A DNA stretch of 64,000 nucleotides from Nonomuraea pusilla (GCF_900109355.1 NZ_FOBF01000033.1:1-64000); one strand, 5' to 3'; counted from the first letter of the stretch, positions 1 to 9,407 are shown. Translations and numbers: made by a program. The notes: a model not told the origin generated them from the sequence alone.

Positions 1-85
1 ACCCCGAAGGGCCTTTCCGCTCGACTTGCATGTGTTAAGCACGCCGCCAGCGTTCGTCCTGAGCCAGGATCAAACTCTCCAAACA
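1..85 (-). rRNA. 16S rRNA gene, 5' end only (partial)
   Basis: The plus strand at 59-78 is the exact complement of the universal 27F primer site, and the preceding bases match the conserved start of bacterial 16S rRNA. The gene therefore runs leftwards out of the window and only about 85 nt are present. The mature 5' end is placed near 85 by analogy and could be a few bases off. The promoter and leader lie at 86-355. The rrn operon is transcribed divergently from the oligopeptidase gene at 535. Confidence 0.97.
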
Positions 86-121
86 ATGTTTGAAGCTGGT
101 TGAATCCCAACCAAAAGGAAT

Positions 122-189
122 CCGTCAATAATGACGGGGTGTTACATGATAATCATGCACTGGCTTTAAGCACACTGTTGAGTTCTCAA
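122..189 (-). promoter_or_regulatory. rRNA leader with boxA-like antitermination element and small hairpins
   Basis: On the minus strand, 189-170 reads TTGAGAACTCAACAGTGTGC, the conserved actinobacterial rRNA leader element that contains the boxA-like antitermination signal. Between it and the 16S gene are two short perfect inverted repeats: CCGTCA/TGACGG at 122-137 and CATGAT/ATCATG at 145-157. These probably form processing or antitermination structures in the precursor. The role is inferred from position and from known rrn leaders. Confidence 0.75.
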
Positions 190-270
190 GAAACGGACGC
201 GTTCTTCGTCGTTCTCAAACCGTTCGGCTCTCGAACTTTGAGGCGTTCATTTCGTTTTCGTTGTGTCTTT

Positions 271-299
271 ATTCTTTCAGCCGTTCCAGTCTCTGTCAA
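271..299 (-). promoter_or_regulatory. rrn promoter (proximal)
   Basis: On the minus strand a perfect -35 TTGACA (299-294) is followed by a 17-nt spacer and the -10 AAGAAT (276-271). This is the strongest sigma-70-type match in the leader and faces the 16S gene. The -35 lies inside a small palindrome (TGTCAAATTGACC on the plus strand). Confidence 0.75.
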
Positions 300-326
300 A
301 TTGACCGGGACTCGATCGACTTTCCG

Positions 327-355
327 GAATAACCGCCGCCCCGTTTCCGGGACAA
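327..355 (-). promoter_or_regulatory. possible second (distal) rrn promoter
   Basis: The minus strand carries TTGTCC (355-350), a 17-nt spacer and TTATTC (332-327), which is weaker than the proximal promoter. Actinobacterial rrn operons usually have several tandem promoters, so a second start here is plausible. The rest of 356-522 shows nothing else I can support. Confidence 0.35.
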
Positions 356-534
356 CTCTTCAAGCTTACCAGCACGAGCACACCACAACGCACCGAAGTC
401 ACCGGAGTGAGTGAGGGAGAGTTGTGCCGCACCGCGTCGGCTCAACAAGATTAGCAGCGCATCCGAGCGCTCGAGACGCGTTCGCCCGCCGCACAAGGCC
501 ACAGAACGATCACGGCCGACCATAGACTCCCCAC

Positions 535-2628
535 GTGAGCAGCAACACGCCGCCAGTGGCGAAGAAGATCCCTACGGAGCGCACCCATCACGGCGACACC
601 GTCATCGACGAGTACGCGTGGCTGAGCAACAAGGAGGACCCCGACACCATCGCCTATCTCGAGGCCGAGAACGAGTTCCTCAAGCAGCAGACCGCTCATC
701 TCGCCGAGCTCCAGGAGCAGGTGTTCCAGGAGATCAAGGGCCGGACCCAGGAAACCGATCTGTCGGTCCCGAGCCGCAAGGGCGCGTGGTGGTATTTCTC
801 CCGCACGGAGGAGGGGAAGCAGTACGGCATCTCCTGCCGCGTCCCCGCCGACGGCGACGCGCCCCCGGTGGTCACGCCGGGCGAGCGGCTCGACCGGGAG
901 CAGGTCATCCTCGACGGCAACGAGCTCGCCGGCGACAGCCCGTTCTTCTCGATCGGCACGAGCGCCGTCACCCCCGACGGCACGATGCTCGCCTACTCCA
1001 CCGACTTCAAGGGCGACGAGCGTTTCACCCTGAGGTTCAGGAACCTGGAGACCGGCGAGGTGCTCCCCGACGTCATCGAGGGCATCTTCTACGGCGGCGC
1101 CTGGTCGGCCGACGGCTCGGCGTTCTTCTACACCCGCGTGGACGACGCGTGGAGGCCCTTCCAGGTCTACCGGCACACGCTCGGCACGGAGGAGGACGTC
1201 CTCGTCTACCAGGAGGACGACGAGCGCTACTGGGTCGGCATCGGGCTGACGCGCAGCGAGAAGTACCTCGTGCTCGGTGCGGGCAGCAAGATCACCAGCG
1301 AGGTGCGCGTCCTCGACGCGTCCGACCCGTCCGGCGAGTTCCGCCTGGTGCGTCCCAGGAAGACCGGAGTCGAGTACGGCATCGAGCACGCCGGCGACTT
1401 CTTCTACGTGCTGCACAACGAGAACGCCGAGAACTTCGAGCTGGCCACGGCCCCGCTCGACGCGCCCGGCGAGTGGACGCCGCTCGTCGCGCACCGCGAC
1501 GACACGCGGCTCCTGGAGATCGACGCGTTCTCCGACCACGCGGTGGTGCACTTCCGGCGCGCCGGGCTGACCGGCCTGCGCGTCCTGCCCTATCCCGAGG
1601 CCGGCGACGGCGGCTGGCGTCCCAGGGCGGAGCGCGCCGTCGAGGACGCGTACGAGATCGGCTTCCCCGAGCCCCTGTACGACGTCGCTCCCGCCGGCAA
1701 CCCCGAGTTCACGACGGGGCGGCTGCGCCTGGGCTACACCAGCATGGTCACCCCGGCCAGCGTCTACGACTACGACCTCGCCACCCGCGAGCTGATCCTC
1801 CTCAAGCGGCGCGCGGTGCTCGGCGGCTACGACCCCGCCGACTACGAGCAGTTCCGCGAGTGGGCCACGGCCGACGACGGCACCCGGGTGCCCGTCTCGG
1901 TCGTCAAGCGCAAGGACACCGCCACCCCCGCCCCCACCGTGCTGTACGGCTACGGCAGCTACGAGACGTCGATCGACCCGGCGTTCTCGGTGCCGCGGCT
2001 GTCGCTGCTCGACCGCGGGTTCGTCTTCGCCGTCGCGCACGTCAGGGGCGGCGGCGAGATGGGCCGCCACTGGTACGAGGACGGCAAGCTCACCAGGAAG
2101 CGGAACACGTTCACCGACTTCGTGGCGGCGGCCAGGCACCTCAAGGCGTCGGGCTGGAGCGATCGGGTCATCGCGAGGGGCGGCTCGGCGGGCGGGCTGC
2201 TGATGGGCGCGGTGGCGAACCTGGCGCCCGAGGAGTTCGCGGGCGTGGTGGCCGAGGTGCCGTTCGTGGACGCGCTCAACACGATCCTCGACCCGTCGCT
2301 GCCGCTGACCGTGATCGAATGGGACGAATGGGGCGACCCTCTGCACAATCCCGAGGTCTACGCCTACATGAAGAGCTACTCGCCGTACGAGAACGTCGAC
2401 GGGAGGGAGTACCCGCCGATTCTGGCGATCACGAGCCTGAACGACACGCGCGTGCTCTACCACGAACCGGCCAAGTGGGTCGCGCGCCTGCGCGCGACGG
2501 CGGGCGGCGGGCCGTTCCTGCTCAAGACGGAGATGGGAGCGGGGCACGGCGGGCGCAGCGGGCGGTACGACGCCTGGCGCGAGGAGGCGTTCGCGCTCTC
2601 CTGGATCATCGAAAGGGGCACGGCATGA
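535..2628 (+). CDS. ptrB: Oligopeptidase B (S9A serine peptidase)
   Basis: This cytosolic serine peptidase of the prolyl oligopeptidase family cleaves short peptides, in oligopeptidase B after basic residues. The protein has 697 residues, normal for the family: an N-terminal beta-propeller (about 70-400) and a C-terminal alpha/beta hydrolase domain. The nucleophile is Ser551 in GGSAGG; Asp637 (in SLNDTRV) and His671 (in GAGHGG) complete the triad. There is no signal peptide. The GTG start at 535 lies 6 nt after the -10-like TAGACT (523-528) and has no Shine-Dalgarno sequence, so the mRNA is probably leaderless. The stop overlaps the ATG of the next gene, which suggests co-transcription. Confidence 0.93.
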   Translation: MSSNTPPVAKKIPTERTHHGDTVIDEYAWLSNKEDPDTIAYLEAENEFLKQQTAHLAELQEQVFQEIKGRTQETDLSVPSRKGAWWYFSRTEEGKQYGISCRVPADGDAPPVVTPGERLDREQVILDGNELAGDSPFFSIGTSAVTPDGTMLAYSTDFKGDERFTLRFRNLETGEVLPDVIEGIFYGGAWSADGSAFFYTRVDDAWRPFQVYRHTLGTEEDVLVYQEDDERYWVGIGLTRSEKYLVLGAGSKITSEVRVLDASDPSGEFRLVRPRKTGVEYGIEHAGDFFYVLHNENAENFELATAPLDAPGEWTPLVAHRDDTRLLEIDAFSDHAVVHFRRAGLTGLRVLPYPEAGDGGWRPRAERAVEDAYEIGFPEPLYDVAPAGNPEFTTGRLRLGYTSMVTPASVYDYDLATRELILLKRRAVLGGYDPADYEQFREWATADDGTRVPVSVVKRKDTATPAPTVLYGYGSYETSIDPAFSVPRLSLLDRGFVFAVAHVRGGGEMGRHWYEDGKLTRKRNTFTDFVAAARHLKASGWSDRVIARGGSAGGLLMGAVANLAPEEFAGVVAEVPFVDALNTILDPSLPLTVIEWDEWGDPLHNPEVYAYMKSYSPYENVDGREYPPILAITSLNDTRVLYHEPAKWVARLRATAGGGPFLLKTEMGAGHGGRSGRYDAWREEAFALSWIIERGTA

Positions 2629-3620
2629 CCTACCAGGCCGATCCTGGCCGCTACGAGCGGCAGCCGTACAACCGGAGCGGGCGCAGCGGGCTGAAGCTGC
2701 CCGCGGTGTCGCTCGGGCTGTGGCACAACTTCGGCGACGACCGGCCGATCGCGACGTCGCGAGCGATCCTGCGCCGCGCGTTCGACCTCGGCGTGACGCA
2801 CTTCGACCTGGCCAACAACTACGGCGTGCCGTACGGGTCGGCCGAGCGGAACTTCGGCAGGATCCTCCGCGAGGACTTCACGCCGTACCGCGACGAGCTG
2901 ATCATCTCGACGAAGGCGGGCTACGACATGTGGCCGGGCCCGTACGGCGAGTGGGGGTCGCGCAAGTACGTCCTGGCCAGCCTCGACCAGTCGCTGCGGC
3001 GCATGGGGCTGGAGTACGTCGACGTCTTCTACAGCCACCGTCCCGACCCGGAGACGCCGCTGGAGGAGACGATGGGCGCGCTCGACCACGCGGTGCGCTC
3101 GGGCAAGGCGCTGTACGCGGGCGTCTCCAACTACTCGCCGGAGCAGACGGCGCAGGCGGCGCGGATCATGCGGGAGCTGGGCACGCCGCTGCTCATCCAC
3201 CAGCCGTCGTACTCGATGGTGAACCGGTGGATCGAGGGCGGGCTGCTCGACGTGCTGGAGGAGGCGGGCATGGGCTGCATCGTGTTCTCGCCGCTGGCGC
3301 AGGGCCTGCTGACCGACCGTTACCTGAACGGCGTGCCCGCCGACTCGCGGGCGGCGACGAGCAGGTTCCTGAGCGCCGAGCAGGTCAACGTGGAGCTGGC
3401 GCGCGACCTCGACGAGGTCGCGAGGGGCAGGGGGCAGACGCTGGCGCAGATGGCGCTGTCGTGGGCCATGAGAGACCCCAGGGTGACGAGCGTGCTGATC
3501 GGCGCCAGCAGTGTCAGGCAGCTGGAGGACAACGTGGCCTGCGTCGACGGCCCCGTGTTCACCGAGGACGAGCTGGAGGCCATCGACAAGATCACCACCC
3601 GGGTCGCCCCGGCGTCATGA
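2625..3620 (+). CDS. Aldo/keto reductase (YghZ-like)
   Basis: A 331-residue NADPH-dependent aldo/keto reductase, closest in layout to the YghZ / L-glyceraldehyde 3-phosphate reductase group (long loop around residues 100-112, WPGPYGEWGSRKY). The catalytic tetrad is visible as Asp61, Tyr66 (DLANNY), Lys97 (STKAG) and His138 (SHRPD). The C-terminal GASSVRQLEDN segment is the usual NADPH phosphate-binding region. The start ATG overlaps the ptrB stop (ATGA), so the two are translationally coupled. The physiological substrate cannot be told from sequence. Confidence 0.9.
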   Translation: MTYQADPGRYERQPYNRSGRSGLKLPAVSLGLWHNFGDDRPIATSRAILRRAFDLGVTHFDLANNYGVPYGSAERNFGRILREDFTPYRDELIISTKAGYDMWPGPYGEWGSRKYVLASLDQSLRRMGLEYVDVFYSHRPDPETPLEETMGALDHAVRSGKALYAGVSNYSPEQTAQAARIMRELGTPLLIHQPSYSMVNRWIEGGLLDVLEEAGMGCIVFSPLAQGLLTDRYLNGVPADSRAATSRFLSAEQVNVELARDLDEVARGRGQTLAQMALSWAMRDPRVTSVLIGASSVRQLEDNVACVDGPVFTEDELEAIDKITTRVAPAS

Positions 3621-3660
3621 CCGCGCGCGGCGGGCCCCCAGGCCCGCCACGGGCGGACCC

Positions 3661-3851
3661 GCCACACCCGCCGTCCTCCAGACCGACGCACGGCCCGGAG
3701 GTGCCACCCCCGGCGTTCCAGGCCCGCTCCGCGGCCAGGCGCGCCATCCCGCCGTTCTCCGGACCGGCGCACGGCCCGGACGCGCCACACCCGCCGTTCT
3801 CCAAGGGGCGCGGGCGCGCCACACCGCCGTTCCAGGGCCGCCCTGCGGCCT
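3661..3851. repeat. Imperfect 41-bp GC-rich tandem repeat, about five copies
   Basis: Units beginning GCCACACCCGCCGTTCTCC or a close variant start at 3661, 3702, 3743, 3784 and 3818, giving spacings of 41, 41, 41 and 34 bp. Units 1 and 3 share a GACCGRCGCACGGCCCGGA tail, so there is also an 82-bp higher-order period. The array fills the gap between two convergent genes. The period is not a multiple of three and no start site supports a gene here. It may help stop transcription, or it may simply be a minisatellite. Confidence 0.7.
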
Positions 3852-3891
3852 TGCGGGTCGCCGCCCCTTTCTCGGGCGGGAGCGGGGCGGA

Positions 3892-6324
3892 TCAGAGGGC
3901 CTCGTGGCGCTGGAGGTAGGTGAAGGAGGCCCAGCCGGGCAGCACCGGCAGCCAGAACGTGAGCAGCCGGTGCAGCAGCACGGCCGACGTGGCGAGCTCG
4001 GGGGACAGTCCCGCGACGGTCAGCCCCAGGGTGAGCGCGCCCTCCACGGCGCCGAGGCCGCCGGGGGTGGGCGCCGCCGAGCCGATCGCGTTGGCCGTGA
4101 GGTAGACGACGGCGACGGCGGTGAAGCTGAGCGTGCCGCCGAACGCCGAGACGCAGGCGTCGAGGCAGACGATGAACGCGATGGTGATCATCAGGGTGCC
4201 GACGCAGCCCTCGACCACCTTGCGCGGCGACTGGAGCACGTCCAGCAGCCGGGGCAGCACGTTGGAGAACAGCCTGCGCATGCGCGAGGTGACGATCCTG
4301 CGCAGCGGCGGCACCCCGAGCACGATCACCACCAGCACCGCCACCGCCAGCAGCACGAGCACGAGCCCGCGAGACGGCGTGAACGAGGTGGTGGTGTTGG
4401 AGCCGGTGATGTAGGCGAACAGCAGCAGCAGCCCGATGTGGAAGATCATCATGATGAGCTGGGAGGCGCCCACGCTGGCCACGGCGAGCGCCGGGGAGAT
4501 GCCGCGCTTCTGCAGGTAGCGGGTGTTGATGGCGACGCCGCCCACGGCGGCGGGCGCGACGAGCTTGACGAACGAGGCGGCGAACTGCACGAGCACGGTC
4601 CGCCACAGCGGCAGGTGCTCGGGCACGAACCCTCTGAGCATCAGCGCGGCCGCGACGAAGCTCACGAACGACGCCAGCAGCGCCAGGCCCGACCAGGCCC
4701 AGTTGGCGGTGGTGACGACCTGGTAGATGTTCACCTGGCTGAGCTGCGACAGCAGGAAGTAGGCGGCCAGCGTGCTGGCGATGATGGTGATGAGGGTGCG
4801 CGGCCTGAACCGTTCGAGCCGTACCTCCTCGACCTTGCCCTGCGGGCGCAGCGCGCCGATCTGCTCGCGGATGGCGGCGAGCATGTTCTTCTGCTTGGCG
4901 AGGGCCGCGCGGGTCTCCCTGGTCAGCGCGATGCGCTGGAGCAGCGGCAGGGCGGCGGCCAGCGCGTCGGGGCCCATGACGGCGGCGGCGGCGCGCACCG
5001 AGCGTTCTGCGCCGACGCGCAGCGCCAGGTAGGTGAGCAGCTGCGCGATGTCGAGGCGCAGCAGCAGGTCGCCCGCGGCGATCTCGCCGCTGCGGGCGTC
5101 GGTCAGCACGACGCGGCCGGCCCGGTCGAGGTGGATGCTGTCGCCGGTGAGCCGCCGGTGGGCGAGCCGCTGGATCTGCAGCAGCCCGACCTGCTCCCAG
5201 ATCTGGGCGAGCAGCTCGTCGGTGATGTCGGAGTCGGACAGGTCGTCGAGGGGGCGGGTCTCGATGTGCTCGTAGGCGAGGAGGGCGGCCTCGGTGCCGA
5301 TCTCGCTGGTGCCGAGCAGCCTGGGGGTGCCGGCGCCCGCGGCCTGGGCGGCGTACGCCATGAGGGCCTCGCGCTCCAGCTCGGCCCGCAGCGACCTGAT
5401 GGCTCTGCGCCTGGTCTCGGAGTTGAGCCTGATGCGCCGCCACAGCCGGTACGGCAGCCCGGCCACCTGGCGGTCTCGGTCGAGGACGGTGACGTCGAGG
5501 CTGGTGCCGTCGGCGAGCCCGACGGCGTAGCGGCGGCTGCCCTGGTGGTCGTCCTCGACGCGGCGGGCCGACACCGGGGTGAACGACAGCTTGCGCAGCG
5601 CGGCGACGACGGCGTTGCCGGGCGGCCGGGTGTTGGGGCTGCCGACGCCGTACAGGGTGGCGTAGCCGATGGCCATGCCGACGAGGACGGTGACGGCGGC
5701 GCCCGGCAGGGTCATCTGCCGGCCGGAGAAGAACGCGAGGATGTAGAGGGCGATGGTGGTCCACATGAGCGCCCGCCAGGTGGGCCGGCGCGAGATGCGC
5801 ACGGCGGTGGCGTAGGCGATCACGGACGTGAGCAGCGTGTTCAGCGGCTCGATGGAGCGCCCGCCGGTGAGGAGCTGGTTGAGGTCGGTGAGGTTGCCGC
5901 TGACCAGCCACTGCCCGAACAGGAACGATCCGGCCATGCCGATGATGGCCGCGATGAGACCTTCGGCCACGCGCAGCCCGTCGCGGTGGAACACCCGCTC
6001 GACCGCGAACGCGGCGGGCACGATGAGCACGGCCGCGCCGCCCAGGAAGGCCGCGATGCGGCTGAGCAGCGGGACGAGCGTCGCGCCTTCCGTGACGTCG
6101 GCCTCCAGGCCGTTCAGCGTCTGCTTCGCGACGAGCGCGAGCAGGATCACCGCGCCGAGCACGATCAGCGTGGCGATGAAGCGCAGCAGGTCGGAGGGGC
6201 GGCGCAGGCGCTGGGGCAGCAGCGGCTCGACTACGTAGACGTCGCCGTCGGCGCGCGCCTCAGCCACGGCCGGATCCCCCTCCGCGAGGTCCTCCGCGTC
6301 ATCTCGTTCCCTGATTTCGGCCAC
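3892..6324 (-). CDS. MprF-like flippase-domain membrane protein with internal kinase-like domain
   Basis: An 810-residue integral membrane protein. Residues about 45-240 carry several membrane segments. About 255-470 form a soluble segment resembling a degraded ABC1/aminoglycoside-kinase fold (HIETRPLDDL, then HRRLTGDSIHLD and VVLTDARSGEIA). About 510-800 match the lysylphosphatidylglycerol synthase/UPF0104 transmembrane family, with the PTPGGLGAVEG signature. No aminoacyl-transfer (DUF2156) domain follows, so it is not a complete MprF. Such proteins are thought to move lipid-linked substrates; the cargo here is unknown. It starts with GTG and has an acidic N-terminus. It converges with the aldo/keto reductase across the 41-bp repeat. 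Confidence 0.8.
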   Translation of the reverse strand: MAEIRERDDAEDLAEGDPAVAEARADGDVYVVEPLLPQRLRRPSDLLRFIATLIVLGAVILLALVAKQTLNGLEADVTEGATLVPLLSRIAAFLGGAAVLIVPAAFAVERVFHRDGLRVAEGLIAAIIGMAGSFLFGQWLVSGNLTDLNQLLTGGRSIEPLNTLLTSVIAYATAVRISRRPTWRALMWTTIALYILAFFSGRQMTLPGAAVTVLVGMAIGYATLYGVGSPNTRPPGNAVVAALRKLSFTPVSARRVEDDHQGSRRYAVGLADGTSLDVTVLDRDRQVAGLPYRLWRRIRLNSETRRRAIRSLRAELEREALMAYAAQAAGAGTPRLLGTSEIGTEAALLAYEHIETRPLDDLSDSDITDELLAQIWEQVGLLQIQRLAHRRLTGDSIHLDRAGRVVLTDARSGEIAAGDLLLRLDIAQLLTYLALRVGAERSVRAAAAVMGPDALAAALPLLQRIALTRETRAALAKQKNMLAAIREQIGALRPQGKVEEVRLERFRPRTLITIIASTLAAYFLLSQLSQVNIYQVVTTANWAWSGLALLASFVSFVAAALMLRGFVPEHLPLWRTVLVQFAASFVKLVAPAAVGGVAINTRYLQKRGISPALAVASVGASQLIMMIFHIGLLLLFAYITGSNTTTSFTPSRGLVLVLLAVAVLVVIVLGVPPLRRIVTSRMRRLFSNVLPRLLDVLQSPRKVVEGCVGTLMITIAFIVCLDACVSAFGGTLSFTAVAVVYLTANAIGSAAPTPGGLGAVEGALTLGLTVAGLSPELATSAVLLHRLLTFWLPVLPGWASFTYLQRHEAL

Positions 6325-6594
6325 CGCCTGAGATTCTGCACCTTCCCGGCCGGACCGTACGATGTCTAGCCCCCAGTGTCCTCACGTCACTCCCGTCATC
6401 GCGGCAGGGTATGGACTTGGCCAGCTCTTCCCCTGCCCGCGCCTGAGCCCCTCGAAGCGTCGCCCGCTCCCCGCGATGCCGCCGCCCCGGCTGTGACGCC
6501 CCCGATGCGCCGCCAGGTCGCGCGAGGCAGGCTACACGGTGGACCGCCGCCCCTTCACCTCCTGGCCCGCGGAGGGCCGCATAGGCTGTCGGGC

Positions 6595-8610
6595 ATGTCG
6601 GGTGAACTCAAGGTTCTGGGGGCGTGTCCGCTGGACTGCCCGGACACCTGCTCGTGGGTGGTGACCGTGCGCGACGGCGAGGCCGTGACGATGCGCGGCA
6701 ATCCCGACCACCCCTACACGCGGGGCGCGCTGTGCGTGAAGGTCAACCGCTACCTGGAGCAGACGCGGGCGGCCGACCGCATCCTGTACCCGATGCGGCG
6801 GGTCGGGCCGAAGGGCGAGGGCCGGTTCGAGCGGATCACCTGGGACGAGGCGCTGGACGAGATCGCGGCGCGGCTGCGGGCGATCGTGGACGAGCACGGC
6901 GGCGAGGCGATCTGGCCGTACGTGGGCACGGGCACGCTCGGCTACCTGCAGGGCTGCGAGGGCCTGGCGGGGCGGCGGTTCTGGAACGCGCTCGGGGCCT
7001 CGAAGCACTGGCTGAACATCTGCTCGGCGGCGGGCACGGCCGGTCTGACCAGGGCGAACGGCACCGCGGGCGGCATGGACCCCGAGGACTTCGCGCTGTC
7101 GAGGCTGATCCTGCTGTGGGGCACGAACACGCTGACCAGCGGGCACCACCTGTGGAAGTTCATCCAGGACGCGCGCGCGGACGGCGCGTACGTCGTGGCG
7201 ATCGACCCGATCCGTACCAGGACGGCCGACCAGGCGGACGAGCATCTGGCGATCAGGCCGGGCACGGACGCGGCGCTCGCCCTGGGCCTGCTCAACGTGG
7301 TGCTGGAGGAGGGCGCGCAGGACGACGCGTTCCTGGCCGAGCACACGCAGGGCTGGGACGGCTTCCGCGAGGAGATCCTGCGCCATCCGGTGGAGCGGGT
7401 GGCGGAGATCACCGGCATCCCGGCGGAGCGGATCCGGGCGCTGGGGACGCGGCTGGCGCGTACGAGGCCGACGGCGATCCGGGCCACGATGGGCATCCAG
7501 CGGCACGAGGGCGGCGGGGCGGCGCTGCGGACGATCGCGGCGATCCCGGGGGTGACGGGCGACTGGCGGCATCCGGGCGGCGGCGTGGCGTACTCGACGA
7601 GCGGGCACGTTCACTTCACCATCGACGCCCGCGACGACCTGCTGCCTGGGCCGGTGCGGACGCGGGTCATGACGCGGCTGGCGTCGGAGCTGGACACGGT
7701 CAGGTGCCTGTGGGTGTACGGCGCGAACCCGGTGGGCTCGACGTCGGACACGACGAGGATCAGGCGGCAGCTGGCGCGCGAGGACCTGTTCACGGTGGTC
7801 ATGGAGCACTTCCCGACCGACACGGTGGACTACGCCGACCTGGTGCTGCCCGCGACGATGCAGACCGAGCACATGGACCTGCACGCCGGGTACGGCCATC
7901 TGTACCTGCTGTGGAACGAGCCGGCCGTGGAGCCGCCGGGCGAGTGCCTGTCCACGACGGAGACGTTCCGCAGGCTGGCGGCGCACATGGGGATGACGGA
8001 GCCGTCGCTGTTCGCCTCGGACCTGGAGCTGGCGGAGGAACTGCTGTCGAGCGGGCATCCCTCGCTGGAGGGCATCACCCTTGACAGGCTACGTAAGGAG
8101 GGCTGGGTGCGGATGAGCTATCCCAAGCCGTTCACGCCGTTCGCCGAGGGCTTCCCGACGCCGTCGGGGCGGCTGCGCTTCCCGCCCGCGGGCCAGGCGT
8201 ACGTGCCGTCGTACGCGACGCGCAACGCCGGGCGGACGCCGTACCCGCTGACGCTGGTGACGCCGGCGCCGCACACGTTCCTCAACACGACGTTCGGCAA
8301 CAACCCGGAGCTGCGGCGGCGGGCCAAGGGGCCGGTGGTGCTGGTGAACCCGGCCGACGCGGCGGCGCGCGGGCTGGAGAGCGGGCGGCGGGTGCGGGTG
8401 CACAACGACGCCGGCGCCTTCCTGGCCGACGTGGAGGTGAGCGACCGGGTGGCGCCCGGGGTGGTGGCCTCGCCGAAGGGGCGCTGGCCGAAGTTCAGCC
8501 CCGGGGGCGCGAACGCGAACGCCGTCGTCGAGGAGCGCGACGCCGACATGGGCAGGGGCGCCGTCTACCACGACAACCTGGTGGAGATCAGCCCTTGTGA
8601 CGGTCCATGA
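6595..8610 (+). CDS. Molybdopterin-dependent oxidoreductase (DMSO reductase/formate dehydrogenase family)
   Basis: A 671-residue cytosolic molybdopterin-bis-guanine-dinucleotide enzyme. The N-terminus carries a [4Fe-4S] site, C11-x3-C15-x3-C19-x27-C47. The Mo/W-bisPGD body follows, and a C-terminal molydopterin-dinucleotide-binding domain covers roughly residues 555-660 (THTFLNTTFGNNPELR-type loop). Cys in NICSAAGTAG is a candidate metal ligand. There is no Tat signal. ATG 6595 was chosen over upstream starts because the family N-terminus begins there and TAGGCT (6582-6587) lies 7 nt before it, pointing to a leaderless mRNA. No electron-transfer partner gene is adjacent, and the substrate is unknown. 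The 3' end overlaps the convergent lipoprotein gene by 23 bp. Confidence 0.88.
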   Translation: MSGELKVLGACPLDCPDTCSWVVTVRDGEAVTMRGNPDHPYTRGALCVKVNRYLEQTRAADRILYPMRRVGPKGEGRFERITWDEALDEIAARLRAIVDEHGGEAIWPYVGTGTLGYLQGCEGLAGRRFWNALGASKHWLNICSAAGTAGLTRANGTAGGMDPEDFALSRLILLWGTNTLTSGHHLWKFIQDARADGAYVVAIDPIRTRTADQADEHLAIRPGTDAALALGLLNVVLEEGAQDDAFLAEHTQGWDGFREEILRHPVERVAEITGIPAERIRALGTRLARTRPTAIRATMGIQRHEGGGAALRTIAAIPGVTGDWRHPGGGVAYSTSGHVHFTIDARDDLLPGPVRTRVMTRLASELDTVRCLWVYGANPVGSTSDTTRIRRQLAREDLFTVVMEHFPTDTVDYADLVLPATMQTEHMDLHAGYGHLYLLWNEPAVEPPGECLSTTETFRRLAAHMGMTEPSLFASDLELAEELLSSGHPSLEGITLDRLRKEGWVRMSYPKPFTPFAEGFPTPSGRLRFPPAGQAYVPSYATRNAGRTPYPLTLVTPAPHTFLNTTFGNNPELRRRAKGPVVLVNPADAAARGLESGRRVRVHNDAGAFLADVEVSDRVAPGVVASPKGRWPKFSPGGANANAVVEERDADMGRGAVYHDNLVEISPCDGP

Positions 8611-9388
8611 ACGTCACGATCTTCTCGATGACCTCCTGGCCGTAACGGCTGTCGAACAGGGCCGAGGCGTGCAGCGACTCGCCCGCGATGATCAGCTTGT
8701 CCTTGTCGGGGGCCTTGGTGGCGGCGGCGTCGATCCGCTGGATGGAGTCGGCGCCGCCGTAGCCGTCGTTCTCGCTGCCGATCTGGAGCAGCGGCACGGT
8801 GAGGGCGGCGGCCTTCTCGGTGTCGGCCTCGCCTGACAGCGCGACCACGCCGGCCACCTTCACGCCCTTGGCCTCGGAGACGAGCCGTTCCGCGGCGGGC
8901 ACGGCGGTGGTGGCGCCGATCGACCCGCCGACCACGAAGATCCGCTTGACGCCCTTCTCCTTGGCCAGCCGCTTGCCCATCGCCACGGCGCCGTCCTCGG
9001 GGAAGATGCTGGAGTCGCGGTTGTAGAGCAGGACGCGGTAGCCGGCCGCGACCAGGCGGTCGGAGAGCGGCCGCCAGTCGCACACGCTGCCGCGGCGCTC
9101 GTACGTGATGACGACGCCCACCGGCCCCTTGCCCGTGATGACGCCGGGCAGGTCGTTGGCGTGCTTGAAGATCACGCCGTCCTTCTCGGTGAAGCAGCCG
9201 GAGACGTTGGGCCCGGTGGGCAGGGGTGCGGGGGTCTCCGCGGGCGGCGCTGTCGTCGCCGCCGCGCTCGCGGAGCCGGAGGGTGCGGGAGAGGCGCTCG
9301 CCGTGCCGCCTCCCGACGCGGTGGTGACCTCGCCCCCGCAGGCGGTCACCGCCAGGACGAGCGCTAACGAACCGACGATTCGCCTCAT
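8588..9388 (-). CDS. Secreted lipoprotein of alpha/beta hydrolase type
   Basis: A 266-residue protein with a lipoprotein signal: MRR, a hydrophobic stretch and the lipobox AVTAC with Cys17. A Ser/Thr/Ala/Pro linker (about 20-60) precedes a hydrolase fold in which GGSIGA is the likely nucleophile elbow and the His of GESLHA the likely base. It resembles dienelactone-hydrolase-like lipoproteins; the substrate is unknown. ATG 9388 was chosen because it begins the signal peptide and follows GAAGAAGG. It is divergent from the PadR gene, and the palindrome 9408-9429 lies in its promoter region, so PadR control is likely. Confidence 0.82.
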   Translation of the reverse strand: MRRIVGSLALVLAVTACGGEVTTASGGGTASASPAPSGSASAAATTAPPAETPAPLPTGPNVSGCFTEKDGVIFKHANDLPGVITGKGPVGVVITYERRGSVCDWRPLSDRLVAAGYRVLLYNRDSSIFPEDGAVAMGKRLAKEKGVKRIFVVGGSIGATTAVPAAERLVSEAKGVKVAGVVALSGEADTEKAAALTVPLLQIGSENDGYGGADSIQRIDAAATKAPDKDKLIIAGESLHASALFDSRYGQEVIEKIVTFMDRHKG

Positions 9389-9407
9389 GACCACACCCTT
9401 CTTCCCT

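Noticed and set aside
411..3620. A 1069-codon open frame on the plus strand covering the ptrB and aldo/keto reductase region
   Set aside because: Only its last third is real (aldo/keto reductase from 2625). The earlier part is an Arg/Pro-rich shadow frame of ptrB, which has all catalytic residues in another frame.
3320..5911. Very long minus-strand frame rich in Arg, Pro and His
   Set aside because: It is a shadow of the MprF-like gene. Composition is typical of out-of-frame reading in high-GC DNA and it has no recognisable domain.
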